Below are positions 6,768 through 11,329 of a DNA stretch of 11,329 nt, piece by piece (positions within the stretch are counted from its first letter, which is position 1; each line of letters opens with the position of its first letter). The position numbers and the translations under genes are program-made. Source of the DNA: Bacillota bacterium (GTDB lineage: Bacteria; Bacillota; Clostridia; Lachnospirales; Lachnospiraceae); contig JAEZFH010000245.1 in the NCBI GenBank assembly GCA_023437885.1, positions 1 through 11,329 on the forward strand, read 5' to 3'. The notes beneath the pieces are model-generated. The model saw nothing but the letters and a program-made list of their open reading frames with translations. It made no database searches and was not told the origin of the DNA.

Positions 6768-6804
6768 AAGCCGGAGTTCTTAACAATAATAAGAGCTCCG
6801 GCTT
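6768..6804 (+). terminator. Strong hairpin, probable terminator of the guaD-oxidoreductase unit
   Basis: AAGCCGGAG (6768-6776) pairs perfectly with CTCCGGCTT (6796-6804). The stem continues with a T-G pair and TCTTA/TAAGA, leaving a 7-base loop, about 15 pairs in all. The downstream tract is only moderately T-rich. It lies 114 bp after the oxidoreductase stop and 48 bp before the Ada-AlkA gene. A weak promoter-like pair (TTGATT 6740-6745, TATGGT 6762-6767) directly precedes it, so a leader role for the repair operon is an alternative. Confidence 0.6.
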
Positions 6805-6852
6805 GATATCTCATTTGAGGTTGCTGCCTTTGGGCGGCGGAATGGAGAACAT

Positions 6853-8367
6853 ATGATACAGGATACTCAGATTGCCCTGGATCAAAGGGCGTGTTATGCC
6901 GCATTAAAAGCCCACGACGCACGCTTTGACGGCCGTTTTTTTATCGGAATATCCTCAACAAGGATATATTGCCGTCCGGTTTGCCGTGTCAAAATGCCGA
7001 AGGAAGAAAATTGTACCTTTTTCGTCAGTGCCGCCGCGGCCGAAGCTTCCGGTTTCAGGCCCTGCCGCCGCTGCCGCCCGGAGCTGGCACCCGGTCTTTC
7101 TTTGGAGGACAGCATTTCACAGATTGCACAGAGGGCGGTTATGATCATGGAAGAGAACTGCCTTGCAGATATGAAGATTACGGACCTTGCCGGCCTGCTT
7201 GAAATCTCGGACAGGCATTTACGACGGGCCTTTTCTGCACGTTTCGGCGTTTCCCCTGTTCAATACCTGCAGACACGCAGGCTTCTTTTGGCAAAAAGTC
7301 TTTTGGCAGATACGGAATTGTCTGTTACGGAAGTAGCCTTATATGCGGGCTTTGGGAGTATTCGAAGATTTAACGACTTGTTCCGGAAATACTACAGAGC
7401 AACGCCCAGCAGTTTTCGAAGCTCGGAAAAGGCAATGACTGAGAATACGGAGACCATCACTTTAAGGCTGGGATACCGGCCGCCGTATGCCTGGGATGAA
7501 TTGATCGGATTTCTTGCAGAACGTGCAATTCCCGGGATCGAGCTGGTCAAAGACAGGGCCTACCATCGGACAGTTTCGATTAAAAATGGTGATAATTTAT
7601 ACTGCGGCTGGATATCTGTCGTAAACAAACCGAAGATGAATTCACTGTCGGTAACCATGTGCAGTGCCTTATTGCCTGTCTTGTCCAAGGTTCTTGCAAG
7701 AATACAATGCCTTTTTGATTTAAACTGCAATCCTACGGAAATATATAATAAGCTTTCTGTATTAAATGAGCTTTCACCGGACCTTTGTATCCCCGGCCTT
7801 CGTCTGCCCGGCTGCTTTAATCCGTTTGAAATGTCGGTACGGGCGATTCTGGGACAGCAGATCACGGTCAAAGCCGCCCGGACGCTGGCAATGCGGTTTG
7901 CGCATACGTATGGAGAAAGAATCAGCACGCCCTTTGAGGAACTCCAATATACCTTTCCCAATCCGGAGGTCATCTTCCGGCTTACCGCTCCAATTGAAAA
8001 CCAGCTGGGGCCGTTAGGGATAACAGGTGCCCGAGCCCGCTCAATTTATGCACTGGCAGAGGCGATCGAGAATGGTGGCGTTCATTTCACTCCGGAAGCG
8101 GACCCGGAGCAGGAATTGGCAAAATTATTGAAGCTGCCCGGCTTTGGTCCATGGACAGTTCAATATATCGGAATGCGTGCCTTCGGCTGGCCGGATGCCT
8201 TTCCGCATACGGATTACGGAGTGAAAAAGGCACTTCCCGGCCGGAATGAAAAAGAGCTTCTGGAATTAGCCCAAGCCTGGAAGCCCTGGCGTTCCTATGC
8301 CACAATGAATCTGTGGAATTCACTGAAAGGAAATAAAACAAAGCAGGAGGGAGAGATAAAACAATGA
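6853..8367 (+). CDS. Ada-type methyl sensor/AraC activator fused to AlkA DNA glycosylase
   Basis: This 504-residue fusion protein has four modules. The Ada zinc domain (about residues 1-80) has Cys40, Cys44, Cys71 and Cys74 in YCRPVC and FRPCRRC; by homology with E. coli Ada, Cys40 accepts a methyl group from DNA methyl phosphotriesters. Two AraC-type helix-turn-helix motifs follow (about 90-190; SDRHLRRAFSARFGVSP, GFGSIRRFNDLFRKYY). Next come an AlkA N-terminal domain (about 200-315) and an HhH-GPD glycosylase domain (about 320-490) with LPGFGPWTVQYIGMRA and catalytic Asp454 (HTDYGVKK), ending WKPWRSYATMNLW. Predicted role: sense alkylation, activate the regulon and excise 3-methyladenine-type bases. 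The start has GGAG six bases upstream. It lacks Ada's C-terminal O6-methylguanine domain, which is supplied by the overlapping next gene. This Ada-AlkA architecture is known in bacteria. Confidence 0.95.
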   Translation: MIQDTQIALDQRACYAALKAHDARFDGRFFIGISSTRIYCRPVCRVKMPKEENCTFFVSAAAAEASGFRPCRRCRPELAPGLSLEDSISQIAQRAVMIMEENCLADMKITDLAGLLEISDRHLRRAFSARFGVSPVQYLQTRRLLLAKSLLADTELSVTEVALYAGFGSIRRFNDLFRKYYRATPSSFRSSEKAMTENTETITLRLGYRPPYAWDELIGFLAERAIPGIELVKDRAYHRTVSIKNGDNLYCGWISVVNKPKMNSLSVTMCSALLPVLSKVLARIQCLFDLNCNPTEIYNKLSVLNELSPDLCIPGLRLPGCFNPFEMSVRAILGQQITVKAARTLAMRFAHTYGERISTPFEELQYTFPNPEVIFRLTAPIENQLGPLGITGARARSIYALAEAIENGGVHFTPEADPEQELAKLLKLPGFGPWTVQYIGMRAFGWPDAFPHTDYGVKKALPGRNEKELLELAQAWKPWRSYATMNLWNSLKGNKTKQEGEIKQ

Positions 8368-8885
8368 TATATACAAATATTGGGAGTCCTCTGGGTGAGA
8401 TTACGGCAGCAGCAGAGGATAATGCCCTTACCGGACTTTGGTTTGCTGGCCAAAAATATTATCCATCGGAAACGGATGCCTGGGTCTATGCTCCGGAGCA
8501 GCCGGTTTTCATTAAGCTTCGTGATTGGCTGGAACGATATTTTGAAGGTGAAAAGAACATAACTCTTCCTGACCTTAAACCGAAGGGAACCGCTTTTCAA
8601 AAAGCGATTTGGGAGATACTGCTTGAGATTCCGTACGGCCGCGTAACCACCTATGGAGAAGTTGCAAAAAAACTGGCAAAATCAAGGGGATTGCTATCCA
8701 TGTCTGCACAAGCGGTAGGGGGGGCGGTGGGCCACAACCCCATCTCCATACTGATACCCTGTCATAGAGTAGTAGGCACAGGAGGCAGCTTGACCGGATA
8801 TGCGGGAGGACTCGATAAGAAAAAGGCGCTGCTTCAGATTGAGCAGGCAGATCTTGCCAGCGGGCTATTACCTGACTTCTTCTAA
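8364..8885 (+). CDS. ogt: Methylated-DNA--[protein]-cysteine S-methyltransferase
   Basis: This 173-residue suicide methyltransferase removes O6-methyl groups from guanine (and O4-methylthymine) by transfer to its own cysteine. The active-site motif IPCHRVVG places the acceptor at Cys133. The DNA-binding helix GTAFQKAIWEILLEIPYGRVTTYGEVA and the GGSLTGYAGGLDKK loop are standard for the family. The ATG overlaps the TGA of the Ada-AlkA gene (ATGA), with GGAGGGAGA just upstream inside that gene, so the two are translationally coupled. Together they cover the functions E. coli divides between Ada and AlkA. Length is normal and no key residue is missing. The symbol ogt follows the domain layout; adaB would also be used by some annotators. 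Confidence 0.95.
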   Translation: MIYTNIGSPLGEITAAAEDNALTGLWFAGQKYYPSETDAWVYAPEQPVFIKLRDWLERYFEGEKNITLPDLKPKGTAFQKAIWEILLEIPYGRVTTYGEVAKKLAKSRGLLSMSAQAVGGAVGHNPISILIPCHRVVGTGGSLTGYAGGLDKKKALLQIEQADLASGLLPDFF

Positions 8886-8982
8886 TCCCTTTTGTCTGGC
8901 AAGCAAAATTGAGCAAGAATTATCAAGAAATTATCTTGAACCAGGGATATAATAGGCGTATCTATTTGAAAGGAGAAGATGA

Positions 8983-9375
8983 ATGGATTACCGCTCAAAA
9001 GTGCTTGCTTCACTTACGTATATTGAACAAAACCTGGACGATAAAATCAGTCTCGATGCGCTTGCCGGGACGGTCCATCTATCAAAATATCATTATCACA
9101 GACTCTTCCACAAAATAGCCGGTGAATCCGTCAGTAAATACATTAATAAGCGGAGGATGGAAAAAGCCTCGGAGGAGCTCGTTCAGACGGAGCAGCCAAT
9201 AATTGATATTGCTCTGAAATATCAATATGGCTCCCAGGAAGCGTTTTCGAGAGCTTTTCGCCAGATTTACGGTCTGACACCGGGTAGATACCGGAGAACC
9301 TATACTGCCGGCACACGCAGCAAGGTGATCAGTCAGGGCTTATATTTAGGTAAAACCATGAATATAGCCGCCTAG
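8983..9375 (+). CDS. Small AraC-family transcriptional regulator (MarA/SoxS-sized)
   Basis: This 130-residue protein is almost entirely an AraC-type DNA-binding domain with two helix-turn-helix motifs: SLDALAGTVHLSKYHYHRLFHKIAGES near residues 23-50 and IIDIALKYQYGSQEAFSRAFRQIYGLTPGRYRR near 73-105. A short basic tail follows. Family members of this size, such as MarA and SoxS, act as monomeric activators without a ligand domain, but longer relatives carry a C-terminal GyrI-like effector domain. The tail here could be the relic of such a domain. GGAG lies eight bases before the ATG. A perfect TATAAT (8948-8953) lies about 30 bp upstream but lacks a good -35, so an activator may be needed. A clpP paralogue starts 54 bp downstream on the same strand, suggesting co-transcription. 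Its targets are unknown. Confidence 0.9.
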   Translation: MDYRSKVLASLTYIEQNLDDKISLDALAGTVHLSKYHYHRLFHKIAGESVSKYINKRRMEKASEELVQTEQPIIDIALKYQYGSQEAFSRAFRQIYGLTPGRYRRTYTAGTRSKVISQGLYLGKTMNIAA

Positions 9376-9429
9376 TTATTGACATTGATCTATGGACAGC
9401 ATCCGATCACCGGGTGCACGGAGGATAAT

Positions 9430-10035
9430 ATGAGTAATTTGATACCGATGGTAATTGAGCAGACAGCCCGGGGCGAACGTTCCTATGATATTTTTTCGAG
9501 GCTGCTAGGTGACAGAATTATTATGCTGAATGGCGTAGTGACGAATGAAGCAGCCAGCACAATCATAGCGCAGATGCTTTTTCTGGAATCGGCGGACAGC
9601 AGTAAGGATATCCATTTCTACATTAATAGCCCGGGAGGCTCCGTAACGGATGGGTTTGCAATTATGGACACAATGAATTATATCAAATGCGATGTTTCAA
9701 CCATCAGTATAGGGCAATCAGGCAGTGCGGCTTCCTTGCTGCTGGCATCAGGAGCCAGGGGAAAGCGCTTTGCATTGAAAAATAGTGAAATACTGATTCA
9801 TCAGCCCTCTATCTCCGGTGGACTTCAGGGACAGGCTACAGATATCAAAATTCATAGTGATTGGATGGAAAAAACAAAAGAAAAGCTGAACTGGATCTAC
9901 AGCAGTCTTACAGGCCAGCCGATTAATAAAATAAAAGAGGATATGGAACGAGATTATTATATGACAGCGGAGCAGGCAAAGACCTATGGATTAATTGACG
10001 AAATTCTGTCAAGCCACAGTGACGGGGAAAAATGA
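9430..10035 (+). CDS. clpP: ClpP-family ATP-dependent protease subunit (paralogue)
   Basis: This 201-residue serine peptidase forms the proteolytic barrel of Clp proteases, working with an AAA+ unfoldase. Aligned by eye to B. subtilis ClpP, the triad is Ser99 (GQSGSAAS), His124 (LIHQP) and Asp175 (ERDYYM). HFYINSPGGSVTDGFAIMDTM and the C-terminal MTAEQAKTYGLIDEI are typical. It differs from the housekeeping enzyme: the usual GQAASMGA around the serine is GQSGSAAS, and the loop after HQP is two residues longer (HQPSISGGLQGQ). No clpX or other unfoldase gene is adjacent, so this is probably a second ClpP. The frame extends upstream to a TTG at 9379, but the ATG at 9430 has GGAGG five bases before it and gives the normal family N-terminus. 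It follows a small AraC regulator that may control it. Confidence 0.92.
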   Translation: MSNLIPMVIEQTARGERSYDIFSRLLGDRIIMLNGVVTNEAASTIIAQMLFLESADSSKDIHFYINSPGGSVTDGFAIMDTMNYIKCDVSTISIGQSGSAASLLLASGARGKRFALKNSEILIHQPSISGGLQGQATDIKIHSDWMEKTKEKLNWIYSSLTGQPINKIKEDMERDYYMTAEQAKTYGLIDEILSSHSDGEK

Positions 10036-10123
10036 TTCCATTGAAAGGAACGGATTGCATAACCAGTAGTGATTTACCAACGTAGAAACTCCTTTTTTGC
10101 AGATACTAAATGCGTAATCTTAT

Positions 10124-10152
10124 ATATTTCACAATGTATTTGATTATAAAAT
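10124..10152 (+). promoter_or_regulatory. Possible sigma-E-type promoter of the cotJ operon
   Basis: ATATTT (10124-10129) and TATAAAAT (10145-10152, 6/8 match to the CATACAAT-type -10) are separated by 15 bases, resembling mother-cell sigma-E promoters. This fits the sigma-E control known for B. subtilis cotJ. A sigma-A-like pair, TTGCAG (10097-10102) and TATATA (10121-10126), is an alternative. Nothing else is recognisable in 10036-10177. Confidence 0.4.
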
Positions 10153-10177
10153 AGTTTTTGCAGGAAAGGAGTTAATT

Positions 10178-10639
10178 ATGTCCGGAAACTATTTAGCAAT
10201 CTCCAATACACCAATGCAGGAATGGGGAAGACTGTACAGTGAAGAAGAAGCGATGAATATCGGTACCATCTTCCACGACCTGAATAAACCATTTTTTGCT
10301 TCGGAAGCAGTGCAAAACAGTCCGAGTCCGATTGCTTCCGGGATGGAAAGCAGCGGCGAGCCGGAGGAGCAGCAGGAGAGAGAGCAGCTGATGACAAAGA
10401 TCACTCAGTTGGGTTTTTTCCTGGATGATCTGACCCTTTATCTGGATACGCATCAAAATGATGCTCAGGCAATCCGGCAATATCACGAGAAGGCGAAAGA
10501 ATATGCGGAGGTAAGAAAGCAGTTTGCTCAGAAATTCTATCCGTTGACCCGGCTCTGCATTCCGGATTGTATCAACGAAAGGGAGAAGAGCTTTTGCTGG
10601 CAGGATGGACCGATCCCTTGGGAAGGAGCGTGTGTATAA
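10178..10639 (+). CDS. CotJA-CotJB fusion spore coat protein
   Basis: This 153-residue protein joins two spore coat proteins that are separate genes in B. subtilis. Residues 12-39 (PMQEWGRLYSEEEAMNIGTIFHDLNKPF) are the CotJA signature. Residues about 70-150 are CotJB: LMTKITQLGFFLDDLTLYLDTHQND, a helical middle, then WQDGPIPWEGACV. A linker of roughly 30 residues rich in Ser, Pro and Glu (NSPSPIASGMESSGEPEEQQE) connects them. CotJA and CotJB are needed with CotJC for the CotJ component of the inner spore coat. GGAAAGGAG lies seven bases before the ATG. The stop codon abuts the cotJC start without any gap. The frame is continuous through the linker, so this is a real fusion in this sequence unless an assembly error removed a stop. 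Confidence 0.85.
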   Translation: MSGNYLAISNTPMQEWGRLYSEEEAMNIGTIFHDLNKPFFASEAVQNSPSPIASGMESSGEPEEQQEREQLMTKITQLGFFLDDLTLYLDTHQNDAQAIRQYHEKAKEYAEVRKQFAQKFYPLTRLCIPDCINEREKSFCWQDGPIPWEGACV

Positions 10640-11254
10640 ATGTGGGTTTATGAGAAACGGCTCCAATATCCGGTGAAGATCACCAAGACCTGCCCGAAGA
10701 CGGCGAGGCTCATCATAAGCCAGTACGGAGGACCGGACGGAGAATTATCCGCATCCATGCGGTATCTGTCTCAGCGTTATACTATGCCGATAAAGGAAGT
10801 AGGAGGGTTGCTTACCGATATCGGAACGGAGGAGCTGGCGCATATGGAAATTATCTGTGCCATGATATACCAGCTGACGAAAAACCTGACAATTGAGCAA
10901 GCCAAGGAAGCCGGATTTGATGCCTATTATATTGATCATACCACAGCGCTTTGGCCTCAGGCAGCATCATCCCTTCCTTTTACCGCAATTGAATTTCAAT
11001 CCAAGGGAGATGCAATTACGGATCTGACCGAAGACCTTGCGGCGGAGCAGAAAGCCAGAACTGTATATGATAATCTCCTCAGGATGATACCCGATCCGGA
11101 GGTACAGGAACCGCTGAAGTTCCTCAGGGCCCGGGAAATTGTCCACTTCCAGCGATTTGGAGAAGCTTTGGAGAAGACGAAGGATACCCTGGATAGTAAG
11201 AACTTTTATTATTTCAATCCGGAATTTGATAAAGGAATGTTCCAGAGCAAATAA
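10640..11254 (+). CDS. cotJC: Spore coat manganese catalase CotJC
   Basis: This 204-residue protein is the manganese-catalase-like spore coat component CotJC. The start MWVYEKRLQYPVKITK, then QYGGPDGELSASMRYLSQRYTM, is characteristic. The di-manganese ligands expected in the ferritin-like bundle are visible: Glu35, Glu65 and His68 (TEELAHME), and Glu166 and His169 (REIVHFQRFGEAL). Known family role: a catalase-like enzyme incorporated in the spore coat with CotJA and CotJB, likely protective against peroxide. The ATG follows directly after the previous TAA (TAAATG); its ribosome site GGAAGGAG lies inside the end of the CotJA-CotJB gene, about 11 bases away. Length is slightly above that of the 189-residue B. 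subtilis protein. Confidence 0.95.
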   Translation: MWVYEKRLQYPVKITKTCPKTARLIISQYGGPDGELSASMRYLSQRYTMPIKEVGGLLTDIGTEELAHMEIICAMIYQLTKNLTIEQAKEAGFDAYYIDHTTALWPQAASSLPFTAIEFQSKGDAITDLTEDLAAEQKARTVYDNLLRMIPDPEVQEPLKFLRAREIVHFQRFGEALEKTKDTLDSKNFYYFNPEFDKGMFQSK

Positions 11255-11273
11255 TAATCTCGTATCCTGTAAT

Positions 11274-11320
11274 AATCCCCCGTAAGCGGCATATGCAAAT
11301 CCACCGCTTGTCGGGGGATT
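11274..11320 (+). terminator. GC-rich hairpin after cotJC, probable terminator
   Basis: AATCCCCCG (11274-11282) pairs with CGGGGGATT (11312-11320), and AAGCGG (11284-11289) pairs with CCGCTT (11304-11309). This gives about 15 pairs with a small internal loop and a 14-base loop. It lies 19 bases after the cotJC stop. What follows is not a T-run in the visible bases, and it competes with a second inverted repeat. Confidence 0.65.
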
Positions 11321-11329
11321 TGCATATGC
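11289..11329. repeat. Second inverted repeat overlapping the terminator hairpin
   Basis: The 14 bases GCATATGCAAATCC (11289-11302) are the exact complement of GGATTTGCATATGC (11316-11329). The right arm ends at the last base of the window, so the repeat may continue. Its arms overlap the loop and the 3' arm of the GC-rich hairpin, so only one structure can form at a time. Confidence 0.85.

Noticed and set aside
8909..9118. Short frame beginning MSKNYQEIILNQGYN upstream of the AraC gene
   Set aside because: It overlaps the start of the AraC-type gene in another frame, has no ribosome site and has no recognisable domain.

Overview
The window looks like chromosomal DNA of a spore-forming, low-to-mid GC Firmicute, most likely a clostridium of the Lachnospiraceae type. 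The reasons are strong AGGAGG-type ribosome binding sites, a CotJ spore-coat operon with its manganese catalase CotJC, a purine riboswitch, a BlaI/M56 regulatory pair and clostridial-looking proteins. The family-level placement is inference from protein character; no database was searched.

Layout. 1-1491 (minus strand): a two-gene repressor/sensor-protease operon. A BlaI/MecI-type repressor (1052-1417) overlaps by one base an M56 (BlaR1-like) membrane metallopeptidase that runs off the left edge. A promoter with two 17-bp dyad operators lies upstream. 1492-1785: AT-rich divergent gap with a 20-bp tandem repeat. 1786-2184 (+): DUF1801 protein with a terminator-like hairpin behind it. 2330-2434: probable remnant of a flavodoxin-type (EFR1-like) gene. 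2563-3915 (+): GH18 chitinase-like lipoprotein. 4103-4276: promoter, purine riboswitch and leader. 4277-6654 (+): guanine deaminase (guaD) followed by a Gfo/Idh/MocA oxidoreductase, with a degenerate tandem repeat between them. 6853-8885 (+): alkylation repair pair, an Ada-type methyl sensor/AraC activator fused to an AlkA glycosylase, overlapping an Ogt-type methyltransferase by four bases. 8983-10035 (+): a MarA-sized AraC-type regulator followed closely by a ClpP paralogue. 10124-11254 (+): sporulation operon with a CotJA-CotJB fusion and cotJC. 11274-11329: two overlapping, mutually exclusive hairpins at the right edge.

How the genes work together. Four small functional units are visible. 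(1) A stress-sensing BlaI/M56 switch that probably controls at least itself; no beta-lactamase is in view. (2) Purine catabolism, guanine to xanthine, under a purine aptamer whose ligand-specifying base is C (guanine type) but whose neighbouring J3/1 base is unusual. (3) Adaptive response to DNA alkylation, where the Ada-AlkA fusion probably senses methyl phosphotriesters and activates itself and ogt. (4) Spore coat assembly.

Nothing here amounts to a clearly new multi-gene system. The observations most worth following are the variant purine riboswitch in front of guaD, the CotJA-CotJB fusion, the AraC/ClpP-paralogue pair, and the competing hairpins at the right edge.
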